Below the pieces are notes generated by a model, which did not search any database, was not told where the DNA came from, and saw only the letters and a program-made list of their open reading frames with translations. The position numbers were made by a program, and so were the translations under genes. From Belnapia mucosa (GTDB taxonomy: Bacteria; Pseudomonadota; Alphaproteobacteria; Acetobacterales; Acetobacteraceae), in contig NZ_JAEUXJ010000008.1 in the NCBI RefSeq assembly GCF_016775475.1, forward strand, positions 165,182 to 229,181: DNA of 64,000 nt. The letters are read 5' to 3'. This document shows positions 17,124 through 25,915 of this stretch, piece after piece. Positions within the stretch are counted from its first letter, which is position 1. Every line of letters begins with the position of its first letter.

Positions 17124-18125
17124 ATGAAGCGTCGTGATCTTTTCGCCCTCGGGGCCGCAGCCCTGATGGCCCCCGTCGGGTCCAGCCGGGCCACGGCCGC
17201 GCCGCCGGGCTACCGCGTGACCTGGTTCCCCGCCAAGGCGCCCGGCGTCACCGGCCGCGTCGGCTCGCGCGACGTGACCGCCGCTGGCGACGGCACGGTC
17301 TGGTTCTGCGGCCAGCGCAACGGCACCCTGAACCGCCTTGACCCCCGCGACGGCTCCATCCGCGTGGTCGATCTTGGCCAGGGCGCGGCGCCGCACGGCG
17401 TGGTCCGCGGGCCCGACGGCGCGGCCTGGGTCACCGAGGGCGGGCAGAACGCGATCGCCCGCGTGGAGCCGGGCGATCACCGTGTGCGGATCTGGAGGCT
17501 GCCCGAGCGCTTCGCGAACGCGAACCTGAATACCGGCGTGTTCGACGACAGCGGCACCTACTGGTTCACCGGGCAGAACGGCATTTACGGGCGCTTCGTG
17601 CCGGCGACGGAGCGCATGGACGTGTGGGAAGCGCCGCGCGGCCGCGGCGCCTACGGCATCACCAAGACGCCGCAGGGGACGGTCTGGTACGTCTCGCTCG
17701 CCGGCAACCACCTCGCGCAAATCGAAGACCTTGAGGCCGGCCGCGTCCGGATCGTCGAGCCACCGACGCCGAACCAGGGCGCGCGGCGCGTGTGGAGCGA
17801 CAGCGCCGGGCGGCTGTGGATTAGCGAGTGGAACAGCGGGAACGTCTCGGTGCACGACCCACGCGACGCGTCTTGGCGGGTGTGGCGGCTGCCGGGCGAG
17901 CGGCCGCGTGCCTACTCGGTTTGGGTCGACCCCTCGGACAAAGTCTGGCTTACGGACTTCTCGGCCAATGCGATCGTGCGCTTCGACCCGGCGACGGAGA
18001 GCTTCCTGGGCTTCCCGTCCGACATGCCGAACGCGAACGTGCGCCAGATGGACGGCATGGCGGGCGCGGCCTGGGGTGGAGAGAGCGGCACGGACCGGAT
18101 CGTCAGGATCGAATACGGCCTGTGA
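17124..18125 (+). CDS. Streptogramin-lyase-like (Vgb/SMP-30 type) beta-propeller, exported
   Basis: 333 residues with a leader (KRRDLFALGAAALMAPVGSSRATA) carrying KRRD, suggesting Tat export. The mature protein is built of repeated propeller blades with the Vgb signature spacing of DG.VWF, PHGVV.GPDGAAWVTE, GTYWFTGQNGIYGRF, AYGITKTPQGTVWYVS, SAGRLWISEWNSGNVSVHD and KVWLTDFSANAIVRFD. The closest named relative is virginiamycin B lyase, but members next to a cytochrome c are probably not antibiotic lyases. GGGAGA precedes ATG 17124. The stop overlaps the GTG start of the cytochrome c gene by 4 bp, so the two proteins are made together. Confidence 0.9.
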   Translation: MKRRDLFALGAAALMAPVGSSRATAAPPGYRVTWFPAKAPGVTGRVGSRDVTAAGDGTVWFCGQRNGTLNRLDPRDGSIRVVDLGQGAAPHGVVRGPDGAAWVTEGGQNAIARVEPGDHRVRIWRLPERFANANLNTGVFDDSGTYWFTGQNGIYGRFVPATERMDVWEAPRGRGAYGITKTPQGTVWYVSLAGNHLAQIEDLEAGRVRIVEPPTPNQGARRVWSDSAGRLWISEWNSGNVSVHDPRDASWRVWRLPGERPRAYSVWVDPSDKVWLTDFSANAIVRFDPATESFLGFPSDMPNANVRQMDGMAGAAWGGESGTDRIVRIEYGL

Positions 18126-18484
18126 GGCCGTTCCTACTGACGGCGGCGGCGCTGCTGGCATCGTCAGCCTTGGCGCAGGACGGGCGCGCGCTGTTCGAGC
18201 AGCATTGCGCGTCGTGCCATGCGGTCGCTGCAGACGCCCCGCCTACGGCCGGGCCAAACCTCCGCGGCGTGGTGGGCCGGCCTGTCGGCGCTGACCCGAG
18301 GTTCGACTACTCCCCGGTGCTCGAACAGGCCAGACGCGGCGGCGAGAGCTGGGACGTGGGGCGGTTGGTTCGGTTCCTGGAGGATCCCGAGGAGATGTAC
18401 CCGGGCCTCTGGATGGGCAACAATGGCCTGCGTGCGGCGGCCGAGCGGATCGCGGTGGCACGGTTCCTCGAGGGCCAGCGTTAG
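18122..18484 (+). CDS. Class I cytochrome c, periplasmic
   Basis: 120 residues from GTG 18122, overlapping the upstream stop (GTGA). A short Sec leader (RPFLLTAAALLASSALAQ) is followed by the heme-binding CASCH at about residue 30, GPNLRGVVGRPVG, FDYSPVLEQARRGG and a Met in MYPGLWMGNNGLR that is the likely sixth ligand. This is the layout of small soluble cytochromes c of about 100 mature residues. With the propeller protein upstream it may form an electron-transfer partner for a periplasmic oxidation; that is inference from coupling only. Confidence 0.9.
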   Translation: MRPFLLTAAALLASSALAQDGRALFEQHCASCHAVAADAPPTAGPNLRGVVGRPVGADPRFDYSPVLEQARRGGESWDVGRLVRFLEDPEEMYPGLWMGNNGLRAAAERIAVARFLEGQR

Positions 18485-18591
18485 GCTAGCCAGCCCCGGC
18501 GCGAAGCACGGCACCGGGCGAGCGCCCCGAAGGTGACGAGCGCGACGACGGAGGCGGCGCCTGAGATCCGATCGAACAGCGTCGCCACAGC

Positions 18592-19140
18592 ATGCCGGCC
18601 ACCGCAGTGGTGAAACTGTGCGGCATCACCCGGGCCTTTCCGGCGGAGCAGGCACGGATCGTGCGGGCGCTGGTGGAGCGGGTAATGGTCGGGCCGACCG
18701 GCGCCGATATCCGGCTCGGGGTGGAGGGGTTGGCCGGCTTGGTCCGAGACCTCACGGCTATCGCGCCCGGGTCCTGAGGGCGGTAGCGTGACGGTGGCGA
18801 CCGGTATCACAGTCCGGGGGCCGCTGAAGATCCGGCACCGGCCGGGCCGCAGGGCAGTGGTGCCGCCAGCATAGGAGGGTGCGCCAGCTATAGCGACGCG
18901 CGCGGACCCGGCGCTGGTGAAGGCGCTAGTTCCGGCGTTCCAGTACCAACGGTTGCTGGACGTGGGGCGGTATGCCTCGATCAGCGAGATGGCGGCGGCA
19001 GAACGGATCGAGCGGGGCTACCTGGGCAGCCTGCTGCAGTTGACGCTGCTGGCACCCGACTTGGTCGAGTTGATCCTGGATGGTGGGACGGCAGATCGCG
19101 TCGCGCTGCCGGCGCTGCTGGAACCGTCCTCTGGCCTGGG
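18592..19140 (+). pseudogene. Zinc-ribbon type serine recombinase, C-terminal remnant 1
   Basis: Several frames in order give pieces of the C-terminal region of a large serine recombinase: FPAEQARIVRALVERVMVGP, IRLGVEGLAGLVRDL, then KIRHRPGRR, ASISEMAAAERIERGYLGSL and LQLTLLAPDLVELILDG. Stops and frameshifts lie between them and no catalytic domain is present. A second remnant with the same order lies at 20270-20720 in the same orientation, on the other side of the acetamidase gene. Confidence 0.7.
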
Positions 19141-19236
19141 CACGTCAGCGGGAACGTCTGATGTCCGACAAACCGATCCAGCGCGCCAAACTCGAGGTCA
19201 CCCGCCAAGCCCAAGATTGCGATGGAGCGTCCAGTC

Positions 19237-20145
19237 CTACCGCTTCGGAAGCCAGCGCTTGGCAATGCGGCAGGCGACCGTGAAGGCGGGGTTGAAGACA
19301 TTGCCGACATCGTAGCGGACGACCTGTCCCATCAGGTGGCTAGCGGCGCGGGCATCCAAGCCGAAATCCTCGTCGAGCCAGCGCGACATCTCTGTCGTGG
19401 CGTGCTGCAGCGCCTGGTCTAGCGGCCTGGCATTGCCGACAGTGAAGATATCCTCGGCCGTCTCACCGCGCGGCCAGGCGATCGTCCGCTTCAGGACGCG
19501 GAAAGTCACCTCCATCTCGAACGATGTCTCGATACCGGTGCCGGTGATCTCTCCGTCACCTTGGCAGGCATGCCCGTCGCCGAGATAAAAGAGCGCGCCC
19601 GGCACCGATACGGGGAACCAAGCCGTCGTGCCGGGCGCGAACAGGCGGTAGTCCATGTTGCCGCCGTTCTGTGCGCTGGTCGCGGTGGACAGCGCCTGCC
19701 CGCCCGCTGGCGCGACACCGAAGCAGCCGATCATGGGCTGGATCGGCGGCGCGAAATCCTCCAGCCCCTTCACTTTGTCCTGCAACCGCACCGTCCCGGC
19801 CTTGCGGTCGATATCCCAGACGACGCGCTGCGGCGGCGGCCGGTCGAGGATCGCCGCCGGGTCCAGCACGGTCAGGGCGAGCGGCGAGTAAGTCCAGCCG
19901 GTCGCTCTGCTCGGCGTCAGCCGATCGATCCGCACGGCGAGCGTGTCCCCGGGCTCGGCACCCTCGATGAAGAACGGACCGGTCATCGGGTTCGGCCGGC
20001 TGGCGACGACCGCTTCCCGAGCATCGAGGCCGGACGCATCAATCGTGTCGGTTACTACTGTGTCGCCATCCGCAACATGCAGGCAGGGTTCGGCAACGCC
20101 GATTGCGTTGAAGTATCGTGTGGGATGGAAGCGGTGCGTTGCCAT
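19237..20145 (-). CDS. Acetamidase/formamidase family protein
   Basis: 302 residues from ATG 20143-20145 (AGGGGAG just upstream; an in-frame ATG lies 6 codons earlier). FmdA/AmdA family landmarks: NPMTGPFFIEGAEPGDTLAVRID near the N-terminus, PMIGCFGVAP, NGGNMDYRLFAPGTTAWFPV with metal/active-site Asp, and LGDGHACQGDGEITGTGIE, the conserved metal-binding and catalytic region. The C-terminus ends PAFTVACRIAKRWLPKR. Hydrolyses short amides to carboxylate and ammonia in the cytosol. It lies between two direct recombinase remnants and near a TctC gene. Confidence 0.93.
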   Translation of the reverse strand: MATHRFHPTRYFNAIGVAEPCLHVADGDTVVTDTIDASGLDAREAVVASRPNPMTGPFFIEGAEPGDTLAVRIDRLTPSRATGWTYSPLALTVLDPAAILDRPPPQRVVWDIDRKAGTVRLQDKVKGLEDFAPPIQPMIGCFGVAPAGGQALSTATSAQNGGNMDYRLFAPGTTAWFPVSVPGALFYLGDGHACQGDGEITGTGIETSFEMEVTFRVLKRTIAWPRGETAEDIFTVGNARPLDQALQHATTEMSRWLDEDFGLDARAASHLMGQVVRYDVGNVFNPAFTVACRIAKRWLPKR

Positions 20146-20269
20146 GGGGCTCCCCTGGGACATCTCGCTGGCATGGGTCGACCAGTCCGCGTCAAGGCTG
20201 ATCCAGGCACGCTAGGAATGGGCCCGCGCCGCGGTCAAGACGCGGCGCGTGTCAGGGCTCTGGCACCGA

Positions 20270-20720
20270 CCTCCGTCTCCGCCTGCAGGGGCTGGCCGGC
20301 CTCGTCCGAGACCTTACCCCCAGCGCCCCGGTGCGGAGCGTGCGCCGGCATGAGTGCGGCAGCCAGCATCACGGTGCGAGTGCTGCTGGCCATTCGGCAC
20401 CGGCCGGGGCGGAACACGGTGGTGACGCCGGGCCGCGTCGGCGGCGAGGCGGTCTTGCTGACGCGAGCCGACCCGGCGCTGAAGGCGCTCGCGCGCGTTC
20501 CGATATCAGAAGCTGTTGGACGAAGGATGCTACGCCCGATCAGCGAAATGGCTGCGGCGGAGAAGATTGAGCAGGTGTGCCTCGGCATGCTGCTGCGACT
20601 GACGCTGCTGGCGCAGCTATTGGGGGCCGTCCTGGATGGGCGAGCGCCAAAAATCACCACGTTGCCGGCCCCGTTGAACATCTTTCCAGTGAAGTGGTCC
20701 GCGCAAGCCACCGCAGTTTC
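20270..20720 (+). pseudogene. Zinc-ribbon type serine recombinase, C-terminal remnant 2
   Basis: Same pieces as remnant 1: LQGLAGLVRDL-like, ITVRVLLAIRHRPGRN, VTPGRVGGEAVLLTRADPALKALA, ISEMAAAEKIEQVCLGMLLRLTLLAQLLGAVLDGR and a final FPVKWSAQ that is the family's usual end. Frame shifts occur near 20490. Catalytic part absent. It lies in the same orientation as remnant 1. Confidence 0.72.
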
Positions 20721-20959
20721 TTCGCCTGACCGTAGCCAAGGCCGGCTTGGCGGGACCGCCAAGTCTGCCTGGTTGACCGCGCCGCGCCGAAGCATACCGT
20801 CCGCTTGAAGGCCGCAAGGGGAGTGACGAACACTTGGATCCTGCAGCCGCGAAGCGTGAACGCCCAAAGGCTTCCGGTTGCGGCGGTGGCAGGCGTCACC
20901 ATCGTGGACCGGTCCCACTGGACGCAGGAGTCGAGCCACCAACGCGCAAGGAGGTAGGG

Positions 20960-21979
20960 ATGACGACGAGCACGATCAACATCGGCCGAAGCTGGTACGC
21001 ATCGGGCGGCGGAACGCGCCGTGCCCTGCTGGGCATCGCGGGCGCGGCCTGCGCCGCCGCGGCCGCGCGCGCCCAGCGCCCGGCTTGGCCAACGCAGCCG
21101 ATCCGCTTCATTGGGATCTTTCCACCTGGCGGTGGAACCGACATTCTCTCGCGCATCTGGTGCAACCGGATGGCTGAGATCACGGGCCAGTCCTTTATCG
21201 TGGAGAACCGCTCAGGCTCCGGTGGGAACGTGGGCACGGAGGCGATCGCGCGCGCCACGCCAGACGGCAACACGATCGGGCTCGCCTCGGTTTCCTCCCT
21301 CTCGATCGCGCCTAGCCTCTACCCTCGGCTGCCCTATGACGTGGAGCGCGACTTCTCCTACATCTGCGGCCTGTGGCAGCTGCCGAACCTGCTCATCGTG
21401 CGCCACGGCATTCCGGCCCATAGTGTCGCTGAGCTGATCGCGCTCTGCCGCCGCGAGCCCGGCCGGTTCAGTTTCGGGAGTTCGGGCGCCGGCACCACGC
21501 TCCACATCGCGGGCGAGATGTTCAAGCACATTGGCCAGTTGAACATCCTGCACGTGCCCTACCGCGGGGGCGCGCAGGCCTACAACGATCTCCTGGGCGG
21601 CCGCGTCGACATGGTCTTCGGCAACATCCCTGAGGCGCTCCGCCTCTCGCGCGAGGGGCAGGTGCGGCCGCTGGCTGTCACGGGGGCGGCGCGCAGCCCC
21701 CAGGCGCCCGAGGTACCAGCCATGGCCGAGTTCCTGCCGGGCTATGAGATCAACTCATGGGGCGGCGTGCTCGGTCCCGCGGGCATCCAGCCCGCGATCG
21801 TTGAGCGGATCGCCGAGGTCGGGCGCGAAGCGGTCGAGAGCGCCGAAGTGCGCCGTCGCTTCGAAGAGGCGGGTGCCACTGTGTGGTGGACACCACCCGC
21901 CGACCTTGCAGAGTTCCGCCGCGAGAACGAGACGCGCTTCGCGCCGCTGGTCCGGGCTTCTGGCGCGCGGGTGGAGTGA
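20960..21979 (+). CDS. TctC/Bug family substrate-binding protein 2
   Basis: 339 residues from ATG 20960 preceded by a near-perfect AAGGAGGT. The leader (TRRALLGIAGAACAAAAARAQ) is Tat-like, with RR before the hydrophobic core. Family signatures: PIRFIGIFPPGGGTDILSRI, FIVENRSGSGGNVGTEAIAR, SFGSSGAGTTLHIAGEMFK, ILHVPYRGGAQAYNDLLGGRVDMVF and WGGVLGPAGIQPAIVERI. A periplasmic receptor for an organic acid. It faces away from the acetamidase gene across a recombinase remnant. No TctA/B genes nearby. Confidence 0.95.
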   Translation: MTTSTINIGRSWYASGGGTRRALLGIAGAACAAAAARAQRPAWPTQPIRFIGIFPPGGGTDILSRIWCNRMAEITGQSFIVENRSGSGGNVGTEAIARATPDGNTIGLASVSSLSIAPSLYPRLPYDVERDFSYICGLWQLPNLLIVRHGIPAHSVAELIALCRREPGRFSFGSSGAGTTLHIAGEMFKHIGQLNILHVPYRGGAQAYNDLLGGRVDMVFGNIPEALRLSREGQVRPLAVTGAARSPQAPEVPAMAEFLPGYEINSWGGVLGPAGIQPAIVERIAEVGREAVESAEVRRRFEEAGATVWWTPPADLAEFRRENETRFAPLVRASGARVE

Positions 21980-22261
21980 ACAGCGCTGGGAACGACGCTT
22001 TCAGATGACGTGCGAGGCTCACGCTGCCTCGCAATCTGCCGGGCTTCTGGCAGATCGTGAGCACGCTTGCAGAACGAGTGGTGGTCAGGCCTACGGGCGC
22101 CCGGCGTGGAGGAATTGGAGCCGGCTAATGTCCCGACCGAGAAAGCCAGGCAGTTCTGTGCTGCTGTTCCGGTGTAGTGTGAGCTGTCCTGTCCTTGGAA
22201 CGAAGCAGGGTCGCGCCCGTTTCATTGGCTGTTCCACTCCGTCCTGATCCGGAGCTATCCC

Positions 22262-23506
22262 ATGCAGCAGCGGGGTGCCGAGCGCGCACTGGACGCCCTG
22301 AGCTTCTTCGTCTCCGACTCCCGGTACGGGCTCGGTGCCTTTCTTGGCGTCTACCTGTTGGCCGAGCACGGCTGGGACCCGGCGAGCATCGGTGCAGCGC
22401 TCTCCATCGGCATGCTGACCGGGTTGGCGTCGCAGGCGCCCCTCGGTGCACTCGTCGATGCGCTGCGGGCCAAGCGTGCGCTGATCGCGGGCGCGGTCGC
22501 GATAGTGACCGCGACTTGTCTTGTCATTCCATTCGCGCCCCATTTCTGGTCGGTGACGCTGGCCGGGCTAGTCGGGGCCTTGGCCGGCGTTACGATCGGG
22601 CCGACGCTCGCGGCCATTTCACTCGGAGTAGTTGGCCCGGCACGCTTTGCCCGTCGCGCCGGGCGAAACGAGGCGCTGTTCCACCTTGGTGACAGCTCGA
22701 TCAGCCTGGCGATCCTGCTCACCGCACCCTTCTTCGGCAACTCAGTCGTGTTCTGGTTCATGGTGTTCACGGCCCTCGCCAGCGCGGCGGCCGCGGCAGC
22801 CGTACCTGCCGGCGCGATCGACCACGCGGTTGCCCGGGGCCTGCTATCCGGCGAGGCGGTGGATGGGGCGCGACCCTCGGCTTGGCGCGTGCTGCTGCGC
22901 TCGCGGGCCCTGTTGACCTTCGCGGTCTGTGGCGCCCTGTTCCAATTGGCCAATGCCAGCATGCTAGGGCTGGTGTCGCAGAAGCTGGCATTGGGTAATC
23001 TCGGTCAGGGCATCGCGCTCACCGCGGCCTCCGCCATCGTCGCGCAATTGGTCATGGTGCCGGTCGCGGCGCTGGTCGGGGTGCGGGCGGATGCCTGGGG
23101 GCGCAAGCCGTTGCTCCTGGCCGCCTTCATCGCTCTGGTGCTGCGGGGGACGTTTTACACCTTCTCCGATGACCGGGCTTGGCTGATCGGGGTGCAGGTC
23201 CTCGACGGGGTTGGTGCGGGGCTGACCGGCGCCCTCTTCCCGATCATCGTCGCCGACCTGACACGCGGTAGCGGCCACTTCGCCGCCGCCCAAGGTGTGG
23301 TTGGCACGGTGCAGGGGATCGGTGCCATGTCGAGCATGGCTCTCGGCGGCGTACTGGCCGTGTGGGCCGGATACGACACGGCATTCCTCCTGCTCGCTGC
23401 GGTCGCCGCCCTGGGTGGTGTCCTGGTCTGGTTGGCAATGCCCGAGACCCGAGGGGCCCCGGTGATGGCGATGGCCGCTGGGCCTGAGGCGAAATCGATT
23501 GCCTGA
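22262..23506 (+). CDS. Major facilitator superfamily transporter
   Basis: 414 residues with 12 predicted hydrophobic segments. LGAFLGVYLLAEHGWDPASIGAALSIGMLTGLASQAPLGALVDALRAKRAL contains the family loop 2-3 motif in the form ALVDALRAKR, and the second half has the equivalent VGVRADAWGRKPLLL. Both halves of the MFS fold are complete. It resembles the drug-efflux type. No regulator adjoins it, so substrate is unknown. GGAG lies about 8 bp before ATG 22262. It converges on the next MFS gene. Confidence 0.92.
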   Translation: MQQRGAERALDALSFFVSDSRYGLGAFLGVYLLAEHGWDPASIGAALSIGMLTGLASQAPLGALVDALRAKRALIAGAVAIVTATCLVIPFAPHFWSVTLAGLVGALAGVTIGPTLAAISLGVVGPARFARRAGRNEALFHLGDSSISLAILLTAPFFGNSVVFWFMVFTALASAAAAAAVPAGAIDHAVARGLLSGEAVDGARPSAWRVLLRSRALLTFAVCGALFQLANASMLGLVSQKLALGNLGQGIALTAASAIVAQLVMVPVAALVGVRADAWGRKPLLLAAFIALVLRGTFYTFSDDRAWLIGVQVLDGVGAGLTGALFPIIVADLTRGSGHFAAAQGVVGTVQGIGAMSSMALGGVLAVWAGYDTAFLLLAAVAALGGVLVWLAMPETRGAPVMAMAAGPEAKSIA

Positions 23507-23661
23507 GCCCCGGTCGTCGGTAACGGCGCCCTGCTCGGGGATGCGGCTGGCCCTGCAGGTCGGAGAACATGGCTCAGCGGCGGGTGCTGCAATGGCTGCT
23601 CCGGATCACCCTCACAGCTGTGGGCCTCCCCCTGACTACTGCGCGGCCCTCGTCGCAAGCA

Positions 23662-25347
23662 TCAACACGGATCGACATTGAGGTGCCGCGACGCCTTGGG
23701 CGGCTCGTCGCCGTGGTGCATCGCAGCGGCTCGGGCAAGCGCCGTACGGTCCGCTTCATCCAGCCGTGTCGCTTCACGCAAGTGCTCGGTCCAGGACTCG
23801 ACCGCCCAGAGCTCCGTCCACCGCTCGGGCTGAGCGACATCCTCGTATAATCTCCAAACAAGCGCTCCCGTGCGCATCCGGACGTGGCGAACTTCCCTCA
23901 TCGCCGCCAGGAAGGCAGCACGATCAACGGGATCTATTCGGTAATGCACGGCTTCCAGCAACCGGCCGGAGTCCTCGTGCAGCAGATCCGCAAACGTCGG
24001 CGCCGGCGCCTTCGGTAGGGGCAGCGGGACGTCCGGTAACCCCTTCACCCGCGATGCCGCCGTGCCCGGCGCGGAACCATCCAGTCGCCAAGGTCGTACT
24101 GCAACCGCCGCGAGTGCACCTGCGCCGGCGCAGAGCACCAGGGCCATTGGCACGCCCGCTCTTGTCCCCACCCAGCCCCAAAGCATGGCGCCGACCGCCA
24201 GCGCGCCGAAGAATGAGAGATGGTAGACGCCGAGCGCCCGCGCACGCGCCCAGGTCGGCGAAGTCAGCTGCGCGGCGACCCCGAGCGTGCTGCCGGCTGC
24301 GAGCCAAGCTGCCCCGAAGAGCAGCATAGCAAATGCCGCAGGTGCCCAGTGTGAAGCCAGGCCAAGCAGCGCCGTGGCAGCGTAGGCCAGGAGCGACGCG
24401 AAGAACACCAGCCTGCCCTGCGTGAGGCGCTCCCGGAGCATCGGCATCGCCACCCCCGCCGCCACGGCACCGCAACCGGCCACGCCCAGCATCAGGCCGA
24501 ATGCCGCCGGTCCCAGCCCCAGTCGGTCACGCACCACCAGCGGCAACAACGCCCAGACAGCGGAGGCGAAGAGGAAGAAGGCACAGGCTCGCAGGATGGC
24601 CGCGCGCATGGCCGGCACTGCAATGGCGAAGCGCAGGCCCGCGCGCACCGCAGAGGGGAGCCGTTCGGGTGGAAGATCAGAGCGGGGCGGTATGGGTCGG
24701 CGCCAGGCGACCAGTGCCCAGAGCAGCGCGAGAAAGCCGAGGGCATTCAGGGCGAAGGCAGCTGCGGCGCCCGCGGCAGCCATGACAAAGCCGCCGAGCG
24801 CCGGGCCGAGCGCACGTGCCAAGTTGAAGCCGACGCCGTTCAACGCGACCGCCTGCACCATGTCTTCATGCGGCACCAGCTCGGGGGTGGCCGCCGCCCA
24901 GGCCGGGAAAATGACTGCTGTGCCCGCACCGATAGCGAAGGTGAGGGCGAGCAGGCCCCAAGGGCCAAGCAGGCCCAGCGCAGCAAGCACGGCGAGCAGG
25001 AGCCCGGCCGCGGCAATCCAGAGCTGGGCCGCGATGAGAGTGCGGCGGCGGTCCAGGACGTCGGCCAGCGCGCCGCCAGGCAAAGCAAAGAGGAAGACCG
25101 GCAGCATCGCTGCGGCCTGCACCAAGCTGACCATCACCGGCGAGGGCGCGAGCGAGGTCATCAGCCACCCGGCACCGGTATTCTGGATCCACAATCCGGT
25201 GTTGCTGGCTAGGTTGGCAATCCAGAGTGCACGGAAGGTGGAATGACGGAGCGGGGCGAAGGCTGCTTGCACGGTGGGGAAAGCCTGCGGGGGCGCGAGG
25301 ACAGCCAAGACGCGGAGGGGACCCGCTCGTCCGCCCGCAGTCCGCAC
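23662..25347 (-). CDS. MFS exporter (PF05977/EntS type) with C-terminal ABM-like domain
   Basis: Up to 561 residues. About residues 28-420 form a 12-helix MFS permease with FRALWIANLASNTGLWIQNTGAGWLM, ALPGGALADVLDRRRTLIAAQ and a central loop, as in the transmembrane secretion effector family. The last about 110 residues are soluble: LLEAVHYRIDPVDRAAFLAAMREVRHVRMRTGALVWRLYEDVAQPERWTELWAVESWTEHLREATRL, the ferredoxin-like fold of antibiotic biosynthesis monooxygenases. This permease-ABM fusion is a known arrangement. The frame starts at GTG 25345-25347; a start a few codons further in is equally possible. Confidence 0.88.
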   Translation of the reverse strand: MRTAGGRAGPLRVLAVLAPPQAFPTVQAAFAPLRHSTFRALWIANLASNTGLWIQNTGAGWLMTSLAPSPVMVSLVQAAAMLPVFLFALPGGALADVLDRRRTLIAAQLWIAAAGLLLAVLAALGLLGPWGLLALTFAIGAGTAVIFPAWAAATPELVPHEDMVQAVALNGVGFNLARALGPALGGFVMAAAGAAAAFALNALGFLALLWALVAWRRPIPPRSDLPPERLPSAVRAGLRFAIAVPAMRAAILRACAFFLFASAVWALLPLVVRDRLGLGPAAFGLMLGVAGCGAVAAGVAMPMLRERLTQGRLVFFASLLAYAATALLGLASHWAPAAFAMLLFGAAWLAAGSTLGVAAQLTSPTWARARALGVYHLSFFGALAVGAMLWGWVGTRAGVPMALVLCAGAGALAAVAVRPWRLDGSAPGTAASRVKGLPDVPLPLPKAPAPTFADLLHEDSGRLLEAVHYRIDPVDRAAFLAAMREVRHVRMRTGALVWRLYEDVAQPERWTELWAVESWTEHLREATRLDEADRTALARAAAMHHGDEPPKASRHLNVDPC

Positions 25348-25915
25348 ATACCATACGCGCTCTAAGCCGGCAGGTTCACCGGGTAGTTGCGGCGAGCCTC
25401 AGCGTGCTCCGTTGTACGTTACGCGGATCTCAGTTTGGGGCAGAACGTCGAACCTCTGGCCCGCCGCGCACACGAGGTTCGGCTCAAGAACTGAAGGGGC
25501 AGACAATCAGCTCCCAACCGCTGCGGCGGCTGCGGCTCAGGAATCGACCATTTTCCTCGTTTTGGATCCTTGAAGCTTCGGCATTCAACAGTTTGGTGCC
25601 CATAACCACAGGAAAGTTGCCGCTCAGCGCTGGAATGCACCGACGGAGAGCGGGTTTCAAAGCTGAGCTGGAACCGGTCAGCGCTTCGAACCTAGACCTC
25701 TAACGGTGACCGGAAGCGCCAGCCATTGGTGAGGTCGATGCTCAACTCGAGTTGGGCCGAACTCCGATGGCTGAGCCTGGAGCTCAGGAAGGATGCTATC
25801 TCGGGTTCTTTCCTACATGCGGTGAGGCTGCTGAACTTCAGCTCCCTCCAGTCATTTGGATAATAGCTGTGGTGCGGGGTCTCTGGAACCTTTAGAGAAC
25901 ATTCAGGCAGCCCGC
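25348..25915. other. Intergenic stretch upstream of the topoisomerase gene
   Basis: About 570 bp. Reading frames on both strands (for example 25227-25703 plus) have no family likeness. GC is lower than in its neighbours around 25550-25870. It should hold the promoter of the topoisomerase gene; no clear box pair could be defined. Confidence 0.35.

Noticed and set aside
17043..18161. 372-codon minus-strand open frame
   Set aside because: Shadow of the propeller gene; no motifs, and the plus strand has a ribosome site, leader and blade repeats.
24422..25246. 274-codon plus-strand frame rich in Ala/Arg/Ser/Thr
   Set aside because: Antisense to membrane helices of the MFS gene, which explains the composition.
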